Source: Trileptium ribeirensis | Taxonomy: Eukaryota; Nematoda; Enoplea; Enoplida; Thoracostomopsidae | Reading direction: 5' to 3' | Length of the DNA: 64,000 nt | Assembly: GCA_030248225.1 (NCBI GenBank) | Contig: JASANE010017703.1 | Coordinates: 21,031 to 85,030 of the forward strand | In this document: positions 44,830 through 55,067 of the stretch, piece by piece | Layout of the letters: every line of letters starts with the position of its first letter | How positions within the stretch are numbered: the first letter of the stretch is position 1 | Position numbers and translations under genes: made by a program | The notes under the pieces: generated by a model | Databases searched by the model: none | What the model was told of the DNA's origin: nothing | What the model saw: the letters and a program-made list of their open reading frames with translations, nothing else

Positions 44830-46330
44830 TACATATTTTATTCAAGAGTATGGCGCTGAGTTATACTCATGTATATACCTTTTATCCGATGAAGTAATCG
44901 CTTTTTAGACTTACCGGCCACCAAGAATTTCAAAAGGTATCGCCATGGTGCCTCGACTTATTCAACTTTTTCTCAATGTTATCTGAGCGATCGACTGCAA
45001 GTACTTTGTTGGCGTTACGACTACTGTTCAGCGAGAGAAGACTAAAATTTGTTTTTCCCTCGCACTCCGCTAGTGTCAAGCAAAGATCAGTATTCAGTTA
45101 AATAGAGCGTGAGGAGCCAGACGAATTTAGTGCCTCACATTTATTGTAGTAGCTGAACCCCAAGTTATGAAAACTCGGGTTGTTTGTTGCGGGCTTTCAA
45201 GCCCGATTGGGCTCCTTTGAATTTTTAGTTGTGAGACGAGCCAAAAAGCGCGATTTTCACCTCTACTGTGTAATGAAGATAATGTTGAGCATATAGCCTT
45301 TAATTTGTCGCTATACTTGCAAAAACAATATCACAGCCGGAAATTGTAGAGACGAGATTGAACATCGGACTCTGATCTGCTTTCCGAGTTGATTTTAAAG
45401 TTACGTTATTCTCTGCTGATACAATCGGCATTGATGTATACCATTAAATTCATAACGTTATATTTCCTGAAAGCCTGAAAATATCTTTTCGAGAAAATGT
45501 TTACCAGAGGTGGACACTATAGCACTGCATTTCATCAGTCATCTTCAGCATGATAAGTTATGTATTGGCCAACTGTTTCGCAGAGTATTTCTGAATAGAC
45601 TACTATAAAAAACTATATTTCCTCACCATCTGCATGATACTTCAGCATGATAACTCAATAGTCGATCGTTTTTAATCCTAGTGTTGAGTGCAAATTTAAC
45701 TCAGTTTGAGACATGTTTTCACTCAATTTGAGTCAAAAATTTGTTCAAATTAATTCAAACCAGTTTCCAACTTGGGTTAAAAAACTGCACCTAATATTCA
45801 AAGTTTCACTAAACCATTTTCATAACTTTCATATGATATATATACTTTCTGCACAAGATAACAGAGGATGCCGAAAATTAAATACTAACCATGCTCTTCT
45901 CCGCTGGTCTTCGGCTTAACTGTAAGTGCGAACCTAAGCCTAAACGCAATTGTAAGTCAGTAGCATTGTCAATCACAAAGTTTTCATTATGTCACAAAAG
46001 TATTTTCTTTTAAGTTATAAACATCTGATGCTACATCTTCCTGGGGTTTTTTGAAAAGGCGTATGGAAAAAGAGGTGTGGCTCATTCTTGCAAAACGTCC
46101 ATATTCATCAATGAAAATGTTCCCCCACGGTGGAGGTTTCCATGCAAATTTTGTGTGATTCAAAATCGAAGCGGGGGCCATGGATTAGTCATTAATTAGG
46201 TATCGTTAGGAAACAGAATATTCTAATTAGGTTGGGTGTTAATCTAATATGCAAGCACCTTATGTAACTTTTTAGCTGCGGTTTTGATTTTATAAAGGTT
46301 GATTTGACTCATGACATTTCATGGATGGTC
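44830..46330 (+). repeat. 1.5-kb direct repeat, first copy (noisy)
   Basis: Matches 47,345-48,935 in the same orientation, for example CCGGCCACCAAGAATTTCAA and TCGCACTCCGCTAGTGTCAA. The first copy has many small indels and substituted patches relative to the second. The right arm has only one, internally deleted, equivalent (59,525-60,100). No coding function recognised. Confidence 0.8.
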
Positions 46331-47344
46331 GTATTTATAGCTCTTGTGTGTTTTATGCTACCTTAACCAAACCGATAATAAATAATACGTAGTAGTATAT
46401 AGGGGTCAGTTGGCCCCGAGAGGGATGAGCGGTGGATTATGGATTCAGTTCCTCACAGGGTATAGGGTACATGGGTATATAATGTATATCATAGCTACGT
46501 ATATTGGTATATATTGCTAATTATACATAGTGCTATGTAATATGTATATAGTGTATTGTATATGTTGTATATAATAAATACATACACATATATATACGTA
46601 ATATATAATGTATATACTATAATGTATACATGTAATAATGTACATATAAATATGTATATACATATATTGTTGTTTGCGTATTATATATGTAGTGTATGTA
46701 TTATATAGCTATGTATGTATTATATATGTATTAGCTAGCTATGTAATATATAATAAAGACATATACATATAGACGTAATATAATATATAATGTATGTATT
46801 ATATATATACCTATATAATTATATACACTAGAGTAAATAAATACATACACACATATACACGTATAATATACATATATATATACCTATATAACGTATAGTA
46901 CGTAAAATAAATACATACACATATACACGTATAATATATATTACATGTACTATATAGCTATATAACGTATAGTACGTAAAATAAATACATACACATATAC
47001 ACGTATATATTATATGTACTATATAAATATGTAATGTAGGTATAATAAATACATATATACGTATAATATATAACGTATACATTTATATATTTAATAGCGT
47101 ATTAGCTAGCTATGGCATATATAAATATACTATAACATAAATATGCGTATATAGAGATGTAATATATAAGGTATATGATCTGTTTACATTTGAAAATTCT
47201 ATGATTAGTGGTATATCACACAACAGCAGATGAAGAATTAATATCTGCAGTGACTTAGGGTATACACCCAGACAGTTAAAACGTAAGCTACCAAGACATT
47301 AAGCGAATGAGCAAAATTAGTAACAAAGACTGCAGGACGGCAAG
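46331..47344. repeat. TA/TGTA-rich simple-sequence block
   Basis: From about 46,450 to 47,180 the sequence is almost entirely TATA, TGTA and ACATA phrases with AATAAATACATACACATATA recurring. Long open frames here, such as minus 46,828-47,082, are compositional. Mirrored at 58,930-59,520. Confidence 0.85.
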
Positions 47345-48935
47345 AGTCCATAATACATATTTTATATTTAATAGATGGCGCTCGGTTATACTCATGTATA
47401 TACCTTACCTTATCCGATGAAGTAATCGCTTTTAGACTTACCGGCCACCAAGAATTTCAAAAGGTATCGCCATGGTACCTTGGGGCTATTTCAACTTTTT
47501 CTCAATGTTATCTGAGCGAATCTCGACTATCGCCAAGGTCTTTGTGGCGTTACGACTACTGTTCAGCGAGAGAAGACTAAAATTTGTTTTTCCCTCGCAC
47601 TCCGCTAGTGTCAAGCAAAGATCAGTATTCAGTTAAATAGAGCGTGAGGAGCCAGACGAATTTAGTGCCTCACATTTATTGTAGTAGCTGAACCCCAAGT
47701 TATGAAAACTTGGGGTTGTTTGTTGCGGCTCTCAAGTTGATTGGGTCTTCTAGTTTTAGTTGGTGTAGACGAAGCGAAAAAGCGCGATTTTCACCTCTAC
47801 TGTGTAATGAAGATAATGTTGAGCATATAGCCTTTAATTTGTCGCTATACTTGCAAAAACAATATCACAGCCGGAAATTGTAGAGACGAGATTGAACATC
47901 GGACTCTGATCTGCTTTCCGAGTTGATTTTAAAGTTACGTTATTCTCTGCTGATCTCAGATGCAGCGGTAAATATCTGCCGTGGACTACATAACGTTATA
48001 TTTCCTGAAAGCCTGAAAATATCTTTTGGCAATGTTTTGCCAAATTGGACACTATAGCACTGCATTTCATCAGTCATCTTCAGCATGATAAGTTATGTAT
48101 TGGCCAACTGTTTCGCAGAGTATTTCTGAATAGACTACTATAAAAAACTATATTTCCTCACCATCTGCATGATACTTCAACACAATAACCAATAGTTGAT
48201 CGTTTTTTAATTTAGTGTCGCAGCTAAATTAACTCAGTTTGAGACATGTTTTCACTCAATTTGAGTCAAAAATTTGTTCAAATTAAACTCAAAGTTTAAC
48301 TCCAACTTTGGGTTAAAAAAGACTCACCTAATATTCAAAGTTTAACTTAACATTTTTGCAGTTTAGCTTTCATATGATATATATACTTTATTGCACAAGA
48401 TAACAGAGTGCCGAAAATTAAATACTAACCATGCTCTTCTCCGCTATATCCTAAGCATTTGGCTTCGCTTCTGTTCATGCAAAAACCTCAGCCTAAACGC
48501 AATTATAAGTCGTGGCATTGTCAATCACAAAGTTTTCATTATGTCACAAAAGTATTTCTTTTTTAAGTTATAAACATCTGATGCTACATCTCCTCAGGGT
48601 TGTTTGAAAAGGCGTATGGAAAAAAGAGTGTTGTGGCTCATTCTTGCAAAACGTCCATATTAGTAGATAGAAAATGGCGGTTTTACCCCCCCCACCGGTG
48701 GAGGTTTCCATGCAAATTTTGTGTGATTACGAAATCGAAGCGGGGAGCCATGATTAGTCATCATAGGTATGTTAGCTATGTACAAAAAACAGGACATTTT
48801 TAATTAGGTGAGTCTCATCTAATATGCAAGCACCTTATGTTCATTTTTAGGCTGCAGTTTGGTTTTAAATAAGGTTTTATTTTACTTGTGACGTTATCAT
48901 GGATGGTCGTATTTATAGCTTCGTTTTTATGCTAC
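47345..48935 (+). repeat. 1.6-kb direct repeat, second copy
   Basis: Direct repeat of 44,830-46,330. It is bounded on both sides by AGTAACAAAGAC.GCAGGACGGC (about 47,317 and 48,960), so the extra copy looks inserted or expanded between two identical short flanks. The right arm lacks this unit. Confidence 0.8.
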
Positions 48936-49150
48936 CAAGATATTAAGCGAATGATAAATTAGTAACAAAGACGCAGGACGGCTAGATAAAATTCCAAGGT
49001 GGTTGTAAGGGCATGATAGTGTTTGGCATTTGCACTAGACGTGTAATTTTGTTTTTTATTTATAGGTCGGCTCCACTTGAGAAAATTACAAAATAAAATA
49101 AATGAATTATAATATACACACAACAAAAAAATATTAACATATATCTTCAT

Positions 49151-49483
49151 TTATTCCTCTTTTAGCACCATATTGATGCACCAATTGATATTTTCGTCGC
49201 CGCGCATGAACTGGATGGTCGTAGACGCATCCGTTATGACTACATTGCCTTCTGTCACCACTCATAATATGCAGCCTGGTTCACCCGTCCATCCTCGATA
49301 GCCAATGACTTTGTTGAATGTTTTAAAGTGCTCCACCCGATTATCTTGTCGCTTGAAGTGATCATCGCCGTTGTACACCGTTTCGTAGATATTTGCCTTG
49401 TAATCGTTGATGAGACGTGAATTTCCACTGGCAACGTGACCAGTATGACCATGTACAAGGTGTTTACTGAAGTGGAGAAACAT
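49151..49483 (-). pseudogene. Divergent 110-residue gene, left-arm copy, broken
   Basis: The same gene as 58,253-58,585, read from the ATG at 49,483. A single-base change turns a Cys codon into TGA at about 49,262-49,264, and a one-base deletion near 49,226 shifts the remaining frame. The promoter (TATATATA at 49,543-49,550; TCAGTT initiator with +1 at 49,517) is unchanged. Confidence 0.6.
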
Positions 49484-49542
49484 AAGCGACCGTTCGCAAC
49501 GAATGAAAGTGTAAACTGATTTAATAAATTGAAATACACTGG

Positions 49543-49550
49543 TATATATA
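49543..49550 (-). promoter_or_regulatory. TATA box of divergent small gene (left arm)
   Basis: TATATATA on the minus strand, 33 nt upstream of an initiator match TCAGTT (+1 at 49,517). The same pair is conserved in the right arm. Confidence 0.55.
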
Positions 49551-49586
49551 AACATTTCATCCCTGCCAGCGCGTGGTTTAGCTGGT

Positions 49587-49599
49587 TGGCACAGTGCCA
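49587..49599. promoter_or_regulatory. 13-bp palindrome between divergent promoters
   Basis: TGGCACAGTGCCA, a perfect inverted repeat, lies between the two TATA boxes, identical in the mirrored position 58,137-58,149. It is a candidate binding site for a dimeric regulator; no direct evidence. Confidence 0.35.
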
Positions 49600-49609
49600 G
49601 ATTTTAGGG

Positions 49610-49646
49610 TATAAAAGGCAGTGAGTTTCCATTTTTCAAATCATTC
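49610..49646 (+). promoter_or_regulatory. Core promoter of Polinton polymerase gene (left arm)
   Basis: TATAAAAGG (49,610-49,618) and an initiator TCATTC (49,641-49,646, +1 at 49,643) are 33 nt apart, the spacing expected of animal TATA/Inr promoters. The predicted 5' leader to the ATG is 90 nt. Confidence 0.65.
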
Positions 49647-49732
49647 TTGTTTTGCTTCGCTAACGAACAGTTGTATTTTAGGAAGTTATTAAGAAGCTAG
49701 TAAATTAATTACTTACTAATCTCTTAAAAGCT

Positions 49733-52700
49733 ATGGCATTACATTGTGACCGGTGTAATATCGAATTCTCGAGACGTGATCATATGGCTCGTCATTTCAA
49801 TACCGTTCACGAAGCGATGGATATTAAATGTGATCAATGTAAAAAGAGGTTTAGTCGCAAGGATGCACTCGCTCGACACATCAAGAGGTGGCATGGACAA
49901 CAAACAAATGGTGCATGTGGTGATCCACCACTCGAAGCAACGATCAAGCGTTCAATTGGCAACGTGGAGGGTGGATCATCATTCAAAGCGAGACGCATCG
50001 AAGACGATCTAAAGGTGATGACGAATGGTTGCAAGCAGCAGTCAATGTTCGTAGATGAAACAGACACCGTCAATCTACATCAATGGATCAAAGCTCTCAA
50101 AGGATATGTTCGGAGCTACTACATTGTACCAAAACGAGTCGTCAAGGACCTCAACGTGTTCCTCAAGGATTCGCGTTCAACAATGGAAAAGTTAGTACAT
50201 CAAGAACGAGGTCGAGGCATCAAATTATGGATTGATGTCGAGTGTACACTACAAAAATTGGATGGTTCACAACTTACGGCTCATTTTAGCTGTAAAGCGC
50301 GGATCATTCTTCCAGGCTCCAATGTTTCCAACGAAGTTACCGACGTCTTGAGCGAATTGGTAAAAAAGTTCGAGGAATTCGAAGCACGCGGTTCCGGTTG
50401 GGTTCTTCAAGAGGTGCGGCATGCAGATGTGCATATGAGCATTTACCGACCGCTGCGAGGATCATCGTACAAGGATTTACCGCAGTCGATTCGAAATAAA
50501 CATGCGGTACTCAACGTTCAAAACAACGACAACAAGTGCTTCATTTGGTCAGTATTGGCAGCACTACACCCGTTCGACTATAAGAAACATCCGGAGCGTG
50601 TCAACAACTATCAAAAATATATGGACAATCTTAACATGGATGGAATCACGTACCCAGTACCACTTCAAGATGTCCCTCGATTCGAGCGGCAGAACAACAT
50701 CGCGATTAACGTCTATGGTTTGGAGGACGATGGCGTCATATACCCCCTATTTATATCAAAAACTCAACATGAAAAATACGTGCACCTTCTACTATACAAG
50801 AACCATTATTGCTTGGTGCGAAATTTGGATGCACTATTGTTCGATCAAAGGCGGCACGAACACAAAAAATGGTTTTGCGAGCGATGTTTAATACCATGCT
50901 ACACAAAGGAGCAACGAGACGAACATGTTCACCGATGTCGCAACGATCAACCTTCACGTGTCGAAGTTCCCCCACCCAACTCAACACTCGAATTCCATAA
51001 TCTACATCGAATGCAACGTGCACCGTACGTCATTTACGCAGACTTTGAGTGCATACTTCAAAAGATCAGCACCAGCGAACCCCCACCCACATCATCTTAT
51101 ACTAATCAATATCAACGTCATACACCATGTGGTTATGGTCTCGTTGAAGCATTTGGATGTTGTAGTGACAAGATGGAGATTGGAGAACCGATTGTATACA
51201 GAGGTGGCGATGTAGTGAAGAACTTTCTACACAATATCATCGAACTATCAACATCGTTTCAAGAAAAACACATGGAATGTCAAAAATCAATGGTCATGAC
51301 GGATGCGGATTGTGTCACTCACAAGAACGCAACTTCGTGTTATTTGTGTGGTAGATGGTTGAAGAAAGAAGACAAGGCAAAGGATCATTGTCATCTATGT
51401 GGACGATATCGTGGTGCAGCGCATCTAAAGTGCAACATTGGATACCGTCTTAGTCGTGACGTCACGGTTTTATTTCATAACCTACGACGGTATGATGGAC
51501 ATTTGATCATGCAAGAAATCGGTGAGGTGTGCAAAGAACAAGGACTCGAGATCGAATGTATCGCGAAGGGGATGGAAGACTACATGACATTCTCAATCAA
51601 GCGCAAATCAAAGAAACGACAGAGTTGTAGTGGCAAAGATAGCAGCAACCCATTCATTTTAAGCGAAGCAGATTGTGAAGAAGACGATAACGATGAGTGT
51701 TGGGATGAAGAGATGGAAGGTGTGGATTTCATATTGGGCAATGACGACACCGATGATGAGGACGAGGTTGGGTGGAATATTAGATTTATCGATACAATTC
51801 AATTTGTTCCCTCGTCTCTACAAACTCTCACAGACAATTTAAAGAAAAAAGATATTGACGCATTCGTAGCGATGAGGAATACTTTTGGTGACAAAGTGGA
51901 TCTCATGTTGCGCAAAGGGGTTTACCCGTATGAGTATATGGATAGTGTGCATCGATTCAATGAAACAGAGTTACCCCCTCAATCAGCATTTTATTCGTCA
52001 CTGAGCGGTGATGACATCAATGATAATGACTACACTCATGCGCAAACAATATGGAAGGAGATGGAGATTAAGAACGTCGGACAATATCACGATGTTTATC
52101 TCAAGACGGATGTTTTACTATTGTGCGATGTATTCGAAAATTTCCGAAGATTCGGACTCGACAAATATCAATTGGACCCCGTTCATTACATTACCCTTCC
52201 AAGTTTCGCGTGGGATGCATGTCTCAAGTACACTGGCGTCAAGCTCGACTTGATCAGCGATTCAGACATGTATGCGTTCTTCGAAGACGGGATTCGTGGA
52301 GGGGTATCCGTAATATCACACCGATATTCAAAGGCGAATAACCCATACGTCGATGGATATGATGAGACCCAACCCAACAAATACATTATGTACCTCGACG
52401 CAAACAATTTATACGGATGGTCGATGGTGCAGAAGTTACCGTGTCATACATTCAAATGGATGTCAAACGAAGACATTGATGCAATCGATTGGAATACGGT
52501 CGATACCAATGGTGACACAGGATACGTGTTAGAGGTCGATCTGGAGTACCCCGTGCGACTCCATGATCTTCACAACGACTACCCCCTCGCACCCGAGCGG
52601 ATGAAAATCACGGATAATATGTTATCATCGTATTGCGTAGACATTAAGCAAACACTCAACGTATCAAATGCAGCGGTTGAAAAGTTGGTCCCCAACCTCA

Positions 52701-53044
52701 ACAACAAACAAAATTACAAGCTTCACATTCGAAACCTTCTACAAACTTAATTAGGCATGAAACTCACCAAGGTACACCACGTCATTTCATTCTTTCAGTG
52801 GGCTTGGATGGAAAAATATATCACATTTAACACAGACATGAGGAAAGTAGCAACAAATGATTTTGAAAAAGATCTCTATAAACTTTTGAACAACCAGTCT
52901 TTCAAGACAATGGAAAATGTTAGGGGGTATGTTAGCATTCATTTAGTCACAAATAGAAGAAAACACAAAGAGTCACCCTCTTATTCAATTCATCAATCTT
53001 CAATGAAACCTCGTCGCTGTAAAAATCGAAACAGTAAGTTGTAA
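49733..53044 (+). pseudogene. Polinton/Maverick-type DNA polymerase B (left arm), one in-frame stop then frameshifts
   Basis: Open for 1,005 codons. Residues 5-26 and 33-54 are two C2H2 zinc fingers. A region at 260-402 has an isolated Cys (NDNKCFIWSVLAALH, C269), HY (H358) and a CxxC finger (382-402). Then come ExoI ADFE (D437/E439), an HNH-like Cys/His region (536-568), ExoII HNLRRYD (D578), an acidic stretch (645-680), ExoIII YLKTD (789-793) and polymerase motif A YLDANNLYG (D889). A TAA at codon 1006 interrupts, but the same frame continues to 53,044 and includes motif B (KLLNNQSFKTMENVR, which lacks the usual Gly before Lys). In Polintons this enzyme does protein-primed replication of the element. 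Alternatives to decay are consensus errors. Confidence 0.85.
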
Positions 53045-53627
53045 ATTAGTCGGTTTACCTTCTCATTTGTCAAAGCGTTGATATGGATTTCACTACAACT
53101 ACATAAGGAGTTATATGGAAACGAATGTCGACTTCTTTTTACAGAACAGACTCTTTATGTTATGAAGTCAAAACGAAGAATTTACAAGACATGGCACACG
53201 CTTTCTTGATACGAGGATACCCAACGACACCCACTTTACAACAGTTAACAAAAAGGTGTTGGGTAAGATGAAGGACGAAACCGCGGAGTAGGATCAAAGA
53301 ATTCGTGGGTTTGCGGTCAAAGATGTATAGCATCAAAGTGGTGATATGGAACAGAAACGGGCAAAGGGGATAAAGAAGGTGGAGTCAAGAAGAATTAAAC
53401 ATCAGAACTATGTGGACACTTTATTAAACAGGATACGATGCGAACAAAAGAAAGATTGGATCTACAAAGCATATATTGAATACGTGACTATCAAAAGACT
53501 AGTCTATCAGCATATGATGACAAACGAATATCACGAACGATGGAATAACTTCATACGCATATGGACATAGAGACATTAGATTTGTTGAACTTTTAGAGGA
53601 AATGCATAAGGAACATTTGGGCATTTA
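53045..53627 (+). pseudogene. Polymerase B C-terminal part, frameshifted
   Basis: Pieces of the thumb/C-terminus follow in shifting frames. The motif C region (normally a DTDS signature) is present near 53,130-53,155 but shifted by about one base. A GKMKDET segment lies near 53,267, FVGLRSKMYSI at about 53,306, RAKGIKK at 53,355 and an AYGH-type end near 53,565. At least three frame changes and one stop separate them, so no active polymerase can be made from this copy as written. Confidence 0.75.
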
Positions 53628-53778
53628 GTAGTGTGTATTGTTCGATGTATTGTATGTTATATGATATTATAATGTATTATTTTGTTGTATTATGTTGCTT
53701 TTTAAATAAACGATATCGTGAACTTCTGTGTATGCGTTAAATTACTCTGAGCTGATATAGACAACCTCCATCGTAAAG

Positions 53779-54187
53779 GTGTTAAACATGCAGGAATGTC
53801 TTAAAAAGAATGTGTGTTGTTTGAATAGATGGATGACAAGCTTAAGGCGATTTAACGATGCAACTAAGTTGCGGGTTTTTACAGCAAAGCTTGTTCCGCG
53901 AAGCACGACAACATGGTTTAAGTGTAAATTGAAGGATGTTCAGGATTGGCTACGTGAAAGAAACTTACACTGCACAACCCAGACTAGAAAACAGTGTAAG
54001 TAGTAAGGGTTTGCAGGATTTGTTTCAAGCAGATTTAGCTGACATGCAAATCTCGCTTATCCAAGAGGATTCAAGTATTTACCGTTGGATTGATTGTTTT
54101 TCAAAGTATGCATGGGTTGTTCCAGAAAAAAAGGCAGCAAAACCATCTAACAGTCAATCAGTGTTGAAGAAACAACCGAAACTTTAA
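53779..54187 (+). pseudogene. Polinton retroviral-type integrase fragment
   Basis: Two overlapping frames (53,779-54,003 and 53,936-54,187) together follow the start of a Polinton/retrovirus-like integrase: KDVQDWLRE before the core, then FQADLADMQ carrying the first catalytic Asp and WIDCFSKYAWVVP carrying the region of the second. The sequence ends before any third catalytic residue. It lies just downstream of the polymerase in the same orientation, as in Polintons, where the integrase inserts the element into host DNA. Confidence 0.7.
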
Positions 54188-55045
54188 CTGAAGAGAGTTT
54201 GAAAGTTAGTAGACTACTGAAAGTAAAGGTATTAATGAAACCGAAAGAAAAGGATAGGCAAGTAAGAAATAACGACTCAGGGCAAAATTTACAGTTTTGA
54301 CGGGATAATCTCGGGAATATAGAGACTTAAGTATAACAAAACACACAATCGAGGATATGTCCCCCAGTATCAAAGAAGCGCGGAGAAGGAAAACAAGTAA
54401 GTTTGCTTTCAATTGCAAGAATATTAAGTAATGAGCAGTTCCTCAAACCCACGATACATAGCAGTAAAAAGAAATAAGATACCCAGTGTTGGGTATTAAT
54501 GACATGAACGATTTTGAGAAAGGAAATTAACATATGGGTTCAAAATATTAGGGGTAAGAATAGGGGAAAGGTACATAGAGTATGGTACGTATAGTCTATG
54601 GGAAGAGGAAAATAGGGGTAGAAGTGGCACCTAAGTGTATTAAAGGGGTAATGGGTTATATACTTGGTATGGAGGTTAAATACTATAGGGGTAGAATGGG
54701 TAAATCGGCTATGAATAGGTCGGGGTATTCTGGCTATACTTTCTTTTGCTCCTCTAGCTTTTAGCTCCCGTTCCCCTCCTTCTTTTATTTGTTTTTCGTT
54801 TTTTTCTTTTTTTTTTTGAGTTAGTCCGGGTCTCCCTTTTTCTCTTTTATAATTTTCCTATATTTTTTCTACTTTCCCCTGTCTCTTCCCCTTTTCCTTC
54901 CTCTTTCCCCCTTTTGTTTCGGTTTTTTTTTTCTGGTTTGTCTGTTCTCGTTTGCTGGTTGTTTTTTTTTTTTCATTTTTGGGTTCTCTTTGTTTTGTTT
55001 TCTAATCTTTCTGTGTTAGTGTTTTCCCGCCCTTGATGAAATTTT
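54188..55045. other. Strand-skewed low-complexity centre of the palindrome
   Basis: From 54,190 to about 54,735 the plus strand is purine-rich (GGGGTAAGAATAGGGGAAAGG-like). From about 54,740 to 55,030 it becomes pyrimidine-rich with long T and TC runs. No gene is recognisable. Such a switch at the centre of an inverted duplication fits poor consensus at a fold-back junction, though a real polypurine/polypyrimidine tract is possible. Confidence 0.6.
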
Positions 55046-55067
55046 GTGTACCTGTATTGTTGTTTTG

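Larger units (their letters stand above)
40991..52710 (+). repeat. Left arm of giant inverted duplication
   Basis: This 11.7-kb segment recurs in reverse complement at 55,046-63,970. Order in the arm: pogo 3' half, MITE, mariner remnant, TIL exon cluster, duplicated 1.5-kb block, TA-rich block, divergent gene pair. The outer homology edge is sharp: GGGAGAGATG at 40,991-41,000 is the last shared sequence. Identity is very high over the polymerase but lower, with many 1-3 nt indels, over the TIL cluster and TA-rich region. Confidence 0.9.

Noticed and set aside
46828..47082. 84-codon minus frame rich in Tyr/Ile
   Set aside because: Translation of TA/TGTA simple sequence.
50502..50891. 129-codon plus frame inside the polymerase (and its mirror at 56,845-57,234)
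   Set aside because: Out-of-frame shadow of the polymerase coding sequence; conserved only because the arms are identical.
54582..54764. 60-codon frame in the palindrome centre
   Set aside because: Lies in purine-rich low-complexity sequence with no domain.
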